Positions 45,414 to 54,036 of a DNA stretch of 64,000 bases are shown piece after piece (within the stretch, counting starts at the first letter, position 1; every line of letters begins with the position of its first letter). Location of the stretch: contig CAWDZA010000021.1 of NCBI GenBank assembly GCA_963806635.1, positions 62,001 to 126,000 of the forward strand, read 5' to 3'. The notes under the pieces are model-generated. The model did no database searches, was not told the DNA's origin, and worked only from the letters and a program-made list of their open reading frames with translations. The translations under genes were made by a program, and so were the position numbers. This DNA comes from CAVVEQ01 sp963806635. GTDB taxonomy: Bacteria; Chloroflexota; Anaerolineae; Anaerolineales; Anaerolineaceae.

Positions 45414-46479
45414 TTACTCCTTTGAGGAAATACCGCCAGACTTGACGGGGGTTCTCAGCCTTTTCGTCTGTCCAGCGCGTACCGTCTGGACCATTATGGC
45501 GATGAATGTCACAACCGCCTTAAGAATGAACTGCCAATCTGGGGATAGCAGGAGCCCGGTAGCCGCCGAAGTAACAACAGATAATATAAGGGCGCCAACG
45601 AACATACCCAGAACAGAACCGAACCCACCTGCGATGCTCACGCCTCCCAAAAGAGCAATGACCAGAGCATCGAATTCATAACCCACTGCACGATTCGCCA
45701 TACCGGCGTTGTATTCTGAAGCCAGAAGTATCCCGGTAATACCGGCGAGCAGGGCGCTGAGAATATAGAGCGATGTAACATACTTGCCCACGTTGATTCC
45801 CGACAAACGGGCTGCCACAGGGTTGGCACCTATGAGATAGACGCGTCTTGCATAGATCATCCTCTTCTCAAAGAAGAACGAAAGGAGGATCAAGGCGATC
45901 ATTATCATCAATGAGAGCCTGATCGTTGTGCCCGGGATGCCCAGGCTTCCCAGCACGCCGAAGCCTTCTGGCAGGCTGGTATTACGTTGGGCACCTTGCG
46001 TTATCACCTGGGCAGCACCGCGTGCCAGCATCGCCGTTCCCAGCGTGACAATGATGGATGGGACTTTCAACTTCGTGACGAAAAAAGCATTAAGCCCGCC
46101 AATGCCCATGGCGCACACTAAAGCCAATACCAAGGCGACGACATATGGCAGCCCGAGTCCATTGGCCAGGGGATTACTGGAAACATTGACACCCTGGCAG
46201 AAATAAACCGAAAGCACGCCGGTCAGGGCTATGACGCCGCCCACCGACATATCGAAGTGTCCGGTGATCAAGAGAAATGTCACCCCGATACCAATAATGA
46301 TCACAAACCAGTTATTGGTTATGAGATTAATAACATTCTGGATTGTGAAGAAATTTCGGCACGAATAAGCTGGCAAAGCTAAACACCAGGATGAGCACAC
46401 CGACCATGAAGAGGGTTATGAACGACTCATCGCTCAACCGGCTGCCCAGGATTGGTTTCCGCTCCTTTTTGGCTTCCAT
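45414..46479 (-). CDS. Sugar ABC transporter permease (RbsC family) (one apparent frameshift)
   Basis: The frame from ATG 46479 (3 nt from the ATPase stop) gives MEAKKERKPILGSRLSD and one membrane helix ending in LFVPKF. Removing one T/A near 46353 joins it to FTIQNVINLITNNWFVIIIGIGVTFLLITGHFDMSVGGVIALTG and the rest of an RbsC permease. Conserved pieces: MGIGGLNAFFVTKLKVPSIIVTLGTAMLARGAA, YLIGANPVAARLSGINV and LVIALLGGVSIAGGFGSVLGMFVGA. About 354 residues with nine or ten membrane helices. Together with the other permease it would form a heterodimeric channel. Confidence 0.85.
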
Positions 46480-46481
46480 GA

Positions 46482-47972
46482 TTATTCACCTCCTGTGACG
46501 ATGTGAAGGATTTTCTCGCTGTCGATATCACAGCTATTCCGCAGTGTGGATTTCAAGTTCCCATCGTAAAGGAGGTAGATACTGTCGCAGATATTCATGA
46601 CCTCTGGAAGTTCCGAGGAGAAAATGATGATGGTTTTCCCTTCCTTGGAAAGCTTCCTGATAATGCTGTAGATCTCGCTTTTTGCTCCCACATCAATTCC
46701 CCGCGTTGGTTCGTCCAGCATCAGCAGATCAGCATCTGCAAAGAGACATTTAGAGAGAACCACCTTCTGCTGGTTTCCCCCGGAGAGTTTGGCTGCCTCT
46801 TTTTCGATGCTGTTGGTGGCGATCTTTAATTTATCGACGTATTCGAGGGCAACGTTGCGCTCCATCGCTTCATTGATAAATCCGTTTCGGGAGATCTTTC
46901 CCATGTTCATGACAGGTACGTTGCTCCGGATGGTCAGGATGGTAAACAAACCCTGCGACCTTCTTTCTTCCGGTACCAGGGTGATACCTGCCGCAATTGC
47001 GTATTCCGGGTCGTTTTTCAGTTTCTTACCTTTGAAGAATATTTCACCTTCATACGCATCTGCACCATAGATCGCACGCGCGAGTTCGGTTTTTCCAGCA
47101 CCGACCAGCCCGTAAAAACCGACGATCTCTCCCGCCCGGACTTCAAAGGAGATATCATTCAACCTGTTGTTGGTGAGGTGGTTGACCTGGAGGATCGGCT
47201 CGGAGCAGTCACTCTCCCGCGGGGTATATTGCTCAAACACTGTTTTTCCGATCATCATCTTGATCAGTTCCGACCGATCATGAATCTGCGATACGGGTTT
47301 CGTGTCGATATGCTTGCCATCTCTCATAACAGTCACATAATCCCCGATCTCGAAAATCTCATCGAGACGGTGGGAGATATAGATGACCGTGACATTGTTA
47401 TCTCGTAAGCCTTTAATTATCGTGAACAGCCGCGCTATTTCACTTTCGGAGATCGCAGCGGTGGGTTCATCCATAATAATGATGTCGCATTCGGCTGCGA
47501 CTGCTTTTGCAATCTCGACCATTTGTTTTTTTGCAACACTCAAACTTGATACCAGCTGCTTCGGATTGATGGACGGTTCAATACTGTTTAATACTCTGAC
47601 CATCTTGTTGATCTTATCTGTCTTCCTCAAGAAGCCTAATGTCGTATCCTCCATGCCCAGTGTGAGGTTTTCCTCAACAGTGAGTTGGTCAACCACATTA
47701 AGTTCTTGAAAAAGGGTACTGATCCCTTTTTGCTTTGAGTCACGGGTGCTGTGTGGATCGAATTCTTCGCCATTCAATAGAATTTTGCCACTCGTCCGTG
47801 TGTACGCACCAGTGAGTATCTTGATCAGGGTGGATTTTCCCGCACCGTTCTCTCCAACCAGGCAGTGAATGGTTTTCCGCTTTATATCGAAGCTGACGTT
47901 ATCAACCGCCCGCACACCCGGGAAGTCTTTTACCAGATCTTTTATCTCGAGCACATTCTCTGTCGGTTCCAT
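46482..47972 (-). CDS. Sugar ABC transporter ATPase with two NBDs (RbsA family)
   Basis: 496 residues. First NBD: Walker A GENGAGKST at about residue 38-46, signature LSVAKKQ (degenerate), Walker B IIMDEPTAAISE. Second NBD: Walker A-like GLVGAGKTEL, signature LSGGNQQK, Walker B LLMLDEPTRGIDVGAK. These are the features of RbsA/MglA/AraG. The degenerate Walker A in the second NBD is normal for the family. Sits between the binding-protein gene and the permeases, separated from the former by a hairpin at 47993. Confidence 0.94.
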   Translation of the reverse strand: MEPTENVLEIKDLVKDFPGVRAVDNVSFDIKRKTIHCLVGENGAGKSTLIKILTGAYTRTSGKILLNGEEFDPHSTRDSKQKGISTLFQELNVVDQLTVEENLTLGMEDTTLGFLRKTDKINKMVRVLNSIEPSINPKQLVSSLSVAKKQMVEIAKAVAAECDIIIMDEPTAAISESEIARLFTIIKGLRDNNVTVIYISHRLDEIFEIGDYVTVMRDGKHIDTKPVSQIHDRSELIKMMIGKTVFEQYTPRESDCSEPILQVNHLTNNRLNDISFEVRAGEIVGFYGLVGAGKTELARAIYGADAYEGEIFFKGKKLKNDPEYAIAAGITLVPEERRSQGLFTILTIRSNVPVMNMGKISRNGFINEAMERNVALEYVDKLKIATNSIEKEAAKLSGGNQQKVVLSKCLFADADLLMLDEPTRGIDVGAKSEIYSIIRKLSKEGKTIIIFSSELPEVMNICDSIYLLYDGNLKSTLRNSCDIDSEKILHIVTGGE

Positions 47973-47992
47973 GCATTAACTCCCTGAACTTG

Positions 47993-48022
47993 ACGGGAGG
48001 AGAACTTTCGTTCTCCTCCCGT
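47993..48022 (-). promoter_or_regulatory. Intercistronic hairpin between binding-protein and ABC ATPase genes
   Basis: ACGGGAGGAGAAC and its exact complement flank a 4-nt loop (48006-48009). It lies 21 nt after the binding-protein stop and has no T-run, so it is more likely to stabilise the upstream mRNA or attenuate the downstream genes. A hairpin in this position commonly raises binding-protein expression relative to the transporter. Confidence 0.65.
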
Positions 48023-48043
48023 ACGTTCACATTCGAATTCTAA

Positions 48044-50109
48044 TTATTTAATATTGGTACCGAACTGGGTGTTCAGCCATGCAGCTGCATCAGCCTGGCT
48101 CATCGTCCAGGGGGACACATCATAAGCTTTGTAGAAGAACTCTTCCGCAGGCTGTGAGGTCGGAGCGACCTTGCAGTTCGCAATATCCATGATCAGGTCA
48201 ATTCGGCCTTGACCGGTCTCGATCGGGGGCAGACCCATCGACATCTTCAATGAGCTGTTCGGGTCAAAGACTTGCTTGTACTCGGTCTCGTCAAAGTCGA
48301 CGCTGGCCACAATCTCGGTCAACGGCTTGCCGTTGTCAAACACGCCGCGTCCTGCCTGCTTCAAAGCTGCCATCGTGCCAATGGTCTGGCCGGAAGCTTC
48401 TGAGTAGATCAGGTTTACTTCGGGGTGCGTGGTCAGGAGGTCGGTCATAACCTGCTTCGCCTGGTCTGTACCCTTGCTCACATCCTGGGCAGCCCAGATC
48501 CGTCGCCGTGGGATCAACAGACAGCACACCCTGCACGAAGGGATCGGTACGTCCGGATTTCACCTCGGTGTGGTTCGGCCAACCCAATTCAACCATCACG
48601 ATCGGTTTGTCGGGATGAGCAGCTTTCCACTGCTTGGCCATCTCCGCGCCCATCGCAAACGACACACCTGCTTCGTCGCTGCGGGCAGTCGGAATACCAC
48701 TGTCGCCCAGCGGGCTGAAGAACGAGGTCAGGATGATCCCCTTGGCAAGTTCCTCTTGCACGGCTGGCTTCGCTGTCGGGTAATCCCAGATGTGTAATGT
48801 CGCGCCATCCATGCCCTGTGCCATGATCTGGTCAACGTTCTGGGTCATGACCGCTGAATCTGCTTTGCCATCAAATACGGTCACGTCTACACCATATTTT
48901 TCCTTCGCATACTTCACTGCCGCGGTGGACTGACCTTGATGGAATACATTGCTCAGGTCGGATACAAAGAACGCGATCTTCTTCACATCCTTCGGGGTGC
49001 ATCCGGCAATTGTCGCTGGGGCAGGTGCCGCTGCAGTGATATTGGTACCGAACTGGGTGTTCAGCCATGCAGCTGCATCAGCCTGGCTCATCGTCCAGGG
49101 GGACACAGTGTAAGCTTTGTAGAAGAACTCTTCCGCAGGCTGTGAGGTCGGAGCGACCTTGCAGTTCGCAATATCCATGATCAGGTCAATTCGGCCTTGA
49201 CCGGTCTCGATCGGGGGCAGACCCATCGACATCTTCAATGAGCTGTTCGGGTCGAAGACTTGCTTGTACTCGGTCTCGTCAAAGTCGACGCTGGCCACAA
49301 TCTCGGTCAACGGCTTGCCGTTGTCAAACACGCCGCGTCCTGCCTGCTTCAAAGCTGCCATCGTGCCAATGGTCTGGCCGGAAGCTTCTGAGTAGATCAG
49401 GTTTACTTCGGGGTGCGTGGTCAGGAGGTCGGTCATAACCTGCTTCGCCTGGTCTGTACCCTTGCTCACATCCTGGGCAGCCCAGATCCGTCGCCGTGGG
49501 ATCAACAGACAGCACACCCTGCACGAAGGGATCGGTACGTCCGGATTTCACCTCGGTGTGGTTCGGCCAACCCAATTCAACCATCACGATCGGTTTGTCG
49601 GGATGAGCAGCTTTCCACTGCTTGGCCATCTCCGCGCCCATCGCAAACGACACACCTGCTTCGTCGCTGCGGGCAGTCGGAATACCACTGTCGCCCAGCG
49701 GGCTGAAGAACGAGGTCAGGATGATCCCCTTGGCAAGTTCCTCTTGCACGGCTGGCTTCGCTGTCGGGTAATCCCAGATGTGTAATGTCGCGCCATCCAT
49801 GCCCTGTGCCATGATCTGGTCAACGTTCTGGGTCATGACCGCTGAATCTGCTTTGCCATCAAATACGGTCACGTCTACACCATATTTTTCCTTCGCATAC
49901 TTCACTGCCGCGGTGGACTGACCTTGATGGAATACATTGCTCAGGTCGGATACAAAGAACGCGATCTTCTTCACATCCTTCGGGGTGCATCCGGCAACTG
50001 CCGTTGAGGCAGGTGCCTGGGTGGCAGGTGCAGGAGCGGGAGCGCAGGCTGCCAGAATCATGCTGGTCAGAACCAGGACACCCAAAATCGTAAACAGGTT
50101 CTTTTTCAT
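48044..50109 (-). CDS. Sugar-binding lipoprotein with two tandem periplasmic-binding domains (two apparent frameshifts)
   Basis: ATG 50109, with GGAG nine bases upstream, starts a lipoprotein signal ending ILAAC. The sequence then contains two almost identical RbsB-type (Peripla_BP_4) domains, each about 320 residues: KIAFFVSDLSNVFHQGQ, DGATLHIWDYP, IPTARSDEAG, then, after a one-base insertion, AAQDVSKGTDQAKQVMTDLLTTHPEVNLIY. Both copies have the extra base in the same place (ccc near 48493 and 49481). Removing it from each makes a 688-codon in-frame gene. The domains are linked by AAAPAPATIAG. It binds a sugar and delivers it to the ABC importer encoded next. Substrate unknown. Confidence 0.8.
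48051..49030 (-). repeat. Downstream copy of a 988-bp tandem duplication
   Basis: Aligned with 49039-50018 at a constant offset of 988 bp. Identity is very high: a few substitutions are visible, such as a/g at 48266 and acatcat versus acagtgt near 48116. It encodes the second periplasmic-binding domain. The substitutions argue against a simple assembly duplicate. 988 minus the one inserted base is 329 codons, so the duplication was in frame. Confidence 0.88.
49039..50018 (-). repeat. Upstream copy of a 988-bp tandem duplication
   Basis: Encodes the first binding domain after the lipoprotein signal. Homology fades at the upstream end, where cggcaactgccgttgagg corresponds to cggcaattgtcgctgggg in the other copy, so the linker and signal region mark the duplication boundary. 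Confidence 0.88.
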
Positions 50110-50347
50110 CTTTCTTTTCTCCATTTTTCTTCGGTATGATTTGACTCGATTCGATTTTGCCGTATCACTCTTTATGAGCCATTTTTTCAACCCAGAGATT
50201 GCGGCGGGTCCAACGAAGCTGAGGTAACCCTATTTAGTCATACGTCATTGCCACCTCCAAAAATGATTATGGAAAATCCTGAACTGTAGAACTCTTTCTA
50301 CGCCGGGATGAAAATTCTTCTTTACTTGGACTTAAGTCTTCGTTGAA

Positions 50348-51097
50348 TTAGTACCCACTGACATCCTGGGCCAGTCCGTAGAGCACCAATTCAGTTACAA
50401 CACCTCCGCGTGTTAAAGCACAGGCCTGGTAAACCATATCGGCGAAATGCTCAGGTCGTACGGCAAGTTCCTCTTCCCATTGGAATGGGGTTACACCGTT
50501 CGCAGCAGCCTGGAAACCAGTGTTGGATCCACCCGGAACAAGGAGCATGACACCAATGCCATGTGTCCGAAGTTCGGTATAAAGGCATCGTGTAAAGGCA
50601 TTCAACCCTGCTTTTGCAGCGGAGTAAACCGACCAGCCCGGCCATGAGCGCCTGTCACAAGCACTGGATACGTTGATGATCTTTCCGTAACCCTGCTTTT
50701 TGAATTGGGGAGTGAAAGTCCGGCAACTCATGATGGCACTTTTTAAGTTCAGGGCTATGATCCGTTCGTTGACGTCATCATCCATTTCTTCGATGGGAGC
50801 TACCTTAACCGCACCACCGGCAAAGTTAATGAGGAAATCAACCTTGCCAAAGTTATCGAGGGTCTCTTTAAATGCCTCCTTAAAAGTCTCAGGTTTCGTA
50901 ACATCTCCGACCAATGTTACAACTTTGGATCCGGCTTCTCTGCACACGCTGGCAGTGGCATCCAGGGACTCTTTCTTATGGTCAATCAAAATAAGATTTA
51001 CCTGGTCGTTCTTGGCAAATAGCTCTGCTGTTGCTTTACCAAAACCAGAACCAACCCCGGTGATGACAGCCGTTTTTCCGTTCAGTGACTCAGTCAT
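50348..51097 (-). CDS. Short-chain dehydrogenase/reductase (SDR)
   Basis: 249 residues. TGVGSGFGKATAELF (TGxxxGxG cofactor site), NFAGG near residue 90, catalytic Ser in INVSSACDRRSW and YSAAKAGLNAF (YxxxK). A classical SDR of normal length. AGGAGG lies before ATG 51097, and it follows the PanB-like gene by 4 nt, so they are cotranscribed with the microcompartment genes. It might oxidise a sugar acid such as L-gulonate to its 3-keto form; the substrate is inferred from the pathway only. Confidence 0.88.
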   Translation of the reverse strand: MTESLNGKTAVITGVGSGFGKATAELFAKNDQVNLILIDHKKESLDATASVCREAGSKVVTLVGDVTKPETFKEAFKETLDNFGKVDFLINFAGGAVKVAPIEEMDDDVNERIIALNLKSAIMSCRTFTPQFKKQGYGKIINVSSACDRRSWPGWSVYSAAKAGLNAFTRCLYTELRTHGIGVMLLVPGGSNTGFQAAANGVTPFQWEEELAVRPEHFADMVYQACALTRGGVVTELVLYGLAQDVSGY

Positions 51098-51101
51098 TTA
51101 T

Positions 51102-51983
51102 TCATCCTCCTTTAATAGTCTCTTGGTTTACATTAACTTGAAACTGGGCAAGCAATTTACCCAGTTCTTTTTCATCGATTTCGTAACTGTGTTCCGGGCC
51201 AGGGAATTGCCCTTTTTCAACTTCTTCCCGAAACTGAACTAGCGCTGAGGTGATGATGGTTTGAAGGTCCAGATACACCTTTAGGAAACGTGGCGATAAC
51301 TCTTTGAAAAGGCCCAACATATCCTGAGTCACCAAGGCCTGGCCATCACAGCCTGGTCCGGCTCCAATACCGATAGTTGGGATTTCCACGCTCTGGGTGA
51401 TGATCTCTCCCAATCGTGAAGGAATGCACTCCAGAACCAAACCAAACACTCCCGCATTTACAAACGAGATGACATCGTTGAGAATTTGTTGTGCGGATTC
51501 AGCTGTTCTGCCTTGAATTTGAAATACCCCCGAACGAACAATTTTTTGTTTGATGATCCCGATGTGCCCCAGGACAGGAATACCTGAATTCACAATGGCT
51601 TTGACCACCTTCTCCTGGGCGCTTGTCCCCTCAACATGAACGGCATCAGCCCCACCCTCTTTAATAAATCTCACTGCCGTTTCTATTGCCTGCTGTGGAG
51701 TCTCGTATGATCCAAAGGGTAAAGTGGTCACCACCATGGAATTGCCTGCCCCGTTTCGAACCGCCTGGGTATGGTAGATCATCTCCTCCACACTAACCGA
51801 AAGAGCTCCCGGACGTCCGTTTCCTACCGTGCCAACTGCGTCGCTCACCAGTATGATGTCCACACCTGCCAGGTTGATGAATCTGGCGATGGGAAAATCA
51901 TAGGCCGTGAGCATAGTGATTTTCTCTGCCCTCCGCTTCTTCTGAACGAGAGAAGTTGAGGTTACTTTTTTGTTCGCACTCAT
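51102..51983 (-). CDS. Divergent PanB-like (ketopantoate hydroxymethyltransferase family) protein in a microcompartment operon
   Basis: 293 residues. The PanB barrel is evident: EKITMLTAYDFPIARFINLAGVDIILVSD, PVLGHIGI, PTIGIGAGPGCDGQ and FPGPEHS. Of the E. coli PanB metal and substrate residues, Asp45 is kept (D48, VSD), but Asp84 is replaced (VTTLPFGSY, Thr87) and Lys112 is His116 (VHVEG); Glu114 is kept. The C-terminus is longer than usual (DEKELGKLLAQFQVNVNQET), with an amphipathic stretch. No other pantothenate gene is near. It probably catalyses a related aldol or isomerase reaction, perhaps within the microcompartment. The chemistry is not predictable from sequence. Confidence 0.82.
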   Translation of the reverse strand: MSANKKVTSTSLVQKKRRAEKITMLTAYDFPIARFINLAGVDIILVSDAVGTVGNGRPGALSVSVEEMIYHTQAVRNGAGNSMVVTTLPFGSYETPQQAIETAVRFIKEGGADAVHVEGTSAQEKVVKAIVNSGIPVLGHIGIIKQKIVRSGVFQIQGRTAESAQQILNDVISFVNAGVFGLVLECIPSRLGEIITQSVEIPTIGIGAGPGCDGQALVTQDMLGLFKELSPRFLKVYLDLQTIITSALVQFREEVEKGQFPGPEHSYEIDEKELGKLLAQFQVNVNQETIKGG

Positions 51984-52013
51984 CTAGCAATTCTCCCGTG
52001 ATAACTTTATAAA

Positions 52014-52325
52014 TTATTCTTTTGTGGACTTAGGGAGCAAATTCTCTAGATCCATGTGCGGGCCCGGAATGATGCGGGTGGTAACCACTTCACCGATTCT
52101 GGATGCGGCATTCCTTCCCGCACCCAACGCTGTGCGGACGGCGCCTACGTCCCCTCTGACCATCACGGTGACGTAACCACCACCGATGGCGCGCTTGGTC
52201 AATAATTCAACATTCGAAGCCTTTGCCATTGCGTCTGCGGCTTCTATTGCGGTTACCAAACCACGCGTTTCGATCATGCCCAGTGCTTGCGTACCAATTG
52301 CTTGAATTTCTTCGTTTTTTACCAT
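52014..52325 (-). CDS. Bacterial microcompartment shell protein, BMC-H (hexamer)
   Basis: 103 residues. The single BMC fold is plain: ALGMIETRGLVTAIEAADAMAKASNVELL, IGGGYVTVMVRGDVGAVRTALGAG (central-pore loop and the RGDVGAV motif), and VVTTRIIPGPHMDLENLLP. Six copies tile the facets of the shell; the hexamer pore would admit small polar metabolites. It is cotranscribed with the BMC-P gene upstream and PanB-like gene downstream. AAGGAGG lies before ATG 52325. A second BMC-H gene lies at 53687. Confidence 0.95.
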   Translation of the reverse strand: MVKNEEIQAIGTQALGMIETRGLVTAIEAADAMAKASNVELLTKRAIGGGYVTVMVRGDVGAVRTALGAGRNAASRIGEVVTTRIIPGPHMDLENLLPKSTKE

Positions 52326-52356
52326 TGTGTATCCTCCTTAGATATTGGATCGATAT

Positions 52357-52647
52357 CTAATGTTTTTTGAATGTCGTCTTTCCCTCAAACTGGAGGGAGT
52401 CCAATATACCGACGATCACTGCATCGACCGGCATATTGCTCTCTCGGGCAGCAAACCGGGCGGAACTTCCCTGGACCACGACAACCAGTTCGTCTGGTCC
52501 GGCGCCAACCACATCCATAGCGATGTAGGGCAAACCGGAAGCGTTTCCAGCCTGATCCGCATCACATACAATGAGCATTTTGCTGCTTTCAAGCCGAGGT
52601 TCTTTTACCGAACATACGGTTACACCAACCACTTTGGCAATTTTCAT
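52357..52647 (-). CDS. Microcompartment vertex protein, BMC-P (EutN/CcmL pentamer)
   Basis: 96 residues. Start KIAKVVGVTVCSVKEPRLESSKMLIV, the conserved AMDVVGAGPDELVVVVQGSSARFA, and PVDAVIVGILDSL. These match EutN/CcmL family proteins, which form pentamers that close the icosahedral vertices. It overlaps no gene; the adaptor protein stop is 1 nt upstream. Its presence with BMC-H and BMC-T makes a closed shell possible from this locus alone. Confidence 0.95.
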   Translation of the reverse strand: MKIAKVVGVTVCSVKEPRLESSKMLIVCDADQAGNASGLPYIAMDVVGAGPDELVVVVQGSSARFAARESNMPVDAVIVGILDSLQFEGKTTFKKH

Positions 52648-52648
52648 C

Positions 52649-53020
52649 TTAGTCGCCTCGTTTTATGACCTTCCCCATCAGATCTATCAACTTGTTTACA
52701 GTTGGGTCGCTGGACCCGGCTGGTGCCTGGGCCGATTCAGCTGTCCGGGTAGCTGATGCTGAAATTGTGACTGCGGCATGCTGGCAACCTGATGGCTTGT
52801 TGTATCTGGACCCGATCCTTTCAGGCGTTTTGGGGGATTCGGGTTGCGGGGGGAGCGGGTTGCGCGAATCCTTTCTCACCAGCTCCACCCCCAGCTGCTG
52901 GGCAGTCTCGCGGGCAAAATCGGTCAGAACCGCGGTCGAATCAAGGTCAAGCCGCCGCACTCCCGAAGAGGCTAATTTCTCGATGTCTTTTGCAGTGTAA
53001 TAAGTGTTCATCTCACTCAC
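52649..53020 (-). CDS. Small microcompartment-associated protein with amphipathic C-terminal helix (probable cargo adaptor)
   Basis: 123 residues, start overlapping the BMC-T stop as ATGA. Residues ~5-48 form a helix-rich module (YYTAKDIEKLASSGVRRLDLDSTAVLTDFARETAQQLGVEL) of a kind I recall at the ends of several microcompartment proteins. A Pro/Ser/Lys-rich linker (~49-100) leads to a final amphipathic helix, DPTVNKLIDLMGKVIKR, which resembles encapsulation peptides that dock cargo to the shell interior. No catalytic motif. It could be a scaffold joining a cargo enzyme to the shell. The role is inferred. Confidence 0.6.
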   Translation of the reverse strand: MSEMNTYYTAKDIEKLASSGVRRLDLDSTAVLTDFARETAQQLGVELVRKDSRNPLPPQPESPKTPERIGSRYNKPSGCQHAAVTISASATRTAESAQAPAGSSDPTVNKLIDLMGKVIKRGD

Positions 53021-53637
53021 TTGGTCGGGAGTCTGCCTTCGAGGGCTTCGATTGCTGCTACCGCTGCATCGCGTGATTGCATCACCGCGGACTCAGAACC
53101 CGAAATCATCAGCCGCCCAAAGGCACCGCTGGAGGAATAATGGTTAAGGGTGATCCTGGCTGCTTTCTCGGCCTCATTCGCGGCCAGAACGATGTATGCA
53201 GCAGGAGCGACTTCAATGATGCAGAATGTTTCATGAGCCAAAACAAGCCCTCCCTGGTTCCCCACATTGATAAGCTGGGCTTCATAGGGATCTATGCCGG
53301 AAGTCAAGTTCGCCGAGAGTACTCTGGGTTTTAATCTGTCGGTTTCCTGCAGTCCCATTGCTTCAAGTGCTTTTCCGCCGGTAAATTTCACCGCTTCTTG
53401 ATGGCTCGAGTGGATTTCCAAAAATCCGTATTCGCGTTCCATGCTCAGGAAACCCGGTTTTACATCGGTGGTTTTCAATGCGATGTCCATTATTTTATAA
53501 ACTTCAGCCGCGGGAGAGATTTCCATGTAAATTTGCGCATCACCCACAACAGGGACCATACCGAATGAGCGCTTCCCCGTGTACGCAGCATACTGGGGTT
53601 GCATGCTATCGATCAAGACATATGTTCGTAATTGCAT
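53017..53637 (-). CDS. Microcompartment shell protein with two BMC domains, BMC-T (trimer)
   Basis: 206 residues with two BMC-like modules: EVYKIMDIALKTTDVKPGFLSMEREYGFLEIHSSHQEAVKFTGGKAL in the first half, then LVLAHETFCIIEVAPAAYIVLAANEAEKAARITLNHYSSSGAFGRLMISGSESAVMQSRDAAVAAIEAL in the second. Trimers give pseudohexamers with larger gated pores, often for bigger substrates or cofactors. The gene sits between the BMC-H gene at 53687 and the adaptor gene. The glycine-rich pore loop reads SSSGAFGRL. Confidence 0.93.
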   Translation of the reverse strand: MQLRTYVLIDSMQPQYAAYTGKRSFGMVPVVGDAQIYMEISPAAEVYKIMDIALKTTDVKPGFLSMEREYGFLEIHSSHQEAVKFTGGKALEAMGLQETDRLKPRVLSANLTSGIDPYEAQLINVGNQGGLVLAHETFCIIEVAPAAYIVLAANEAEKAARITLNHYSSSGAFGRLMISGSESAVMQSRDAAVAAIEALEGRLPTK

Positions 53638-53686
53638 AGTGGCATCCTTTATCTTTTATTACAGAAACCCATCTGCAGGCTGCAGA

Positions 53687-54001
53687 TCAATCAGCAGAGA
53701 GACGAACTACTTTGACGCTGCCTGGAAGAAGCTTCTCGACACTGCGGTGGGGTTGGGCGATCACATGCACACTGACCAATTCACCGGCTTCTTTGGCCAC
53801 GGCTGCGCCTGCGTCCACTGCAGCGCGGACCGCGCCGATCTCACCGCGAATATAGACGGTTATGTACCCACCCCCGATTTCTTCCTGGCCATATAGCTTC
53901 ACATGCGCGGTTTTAATCATGGCATCCGCCGCTTCGATAGAAGCGACAAGCCCTTTCGTCTCCACCATCCCTAACGCGTTCATCGGAAAATCATTTGCCA
54001 T
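53687..54001 (-). CDS. Bacterial microcompartment shell protein, BMC-H (hexamer)
   Basis: 104 residues: ALGMVETKGLVASIEAADAMIKTAHVKLYGQEEIGGGYITVYIRGEIGAVRAAVDAGAAVAKEAGELVSVHVIAQPHRSVEKLLPG. This is the first shell gene after the decarboxylase, with AAGGAG upstream of ATG 54001. Paralogous to the BMC-H at 52014 but with clear sequence differences (EIGAV versus DVGAV), so the two probably form mixed or distinct facets. Confidence 0.95.
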   Translation of the reverse strand: MANDFPMNALGMVETKGLVASIEAADAMIKTAHVKLYGQEEIGGGYITVYIRGEIGAVRAAVDAGAAVAKEAGELVSVHVIAQPHRSVEKLLPGSVKVVRLSAD

Positions 54002-54036
54002 TTCGCACTCCTTCTACCAATCTGGTTTTTTGATTT

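Noticed and set aside
1469..50190. Programmed +1 frameshifting as explanation for the split genes
   Set aside because: Too many unrelated genes are affected, and no common slippery motif is shared; simple base insertion explains all.
51102..51983. Simple call of panB for pantothenate synthesis
   Set aside because: Two key active-site residues differ and no panC or panD gene is nearby; it is kept only as PanB-like.
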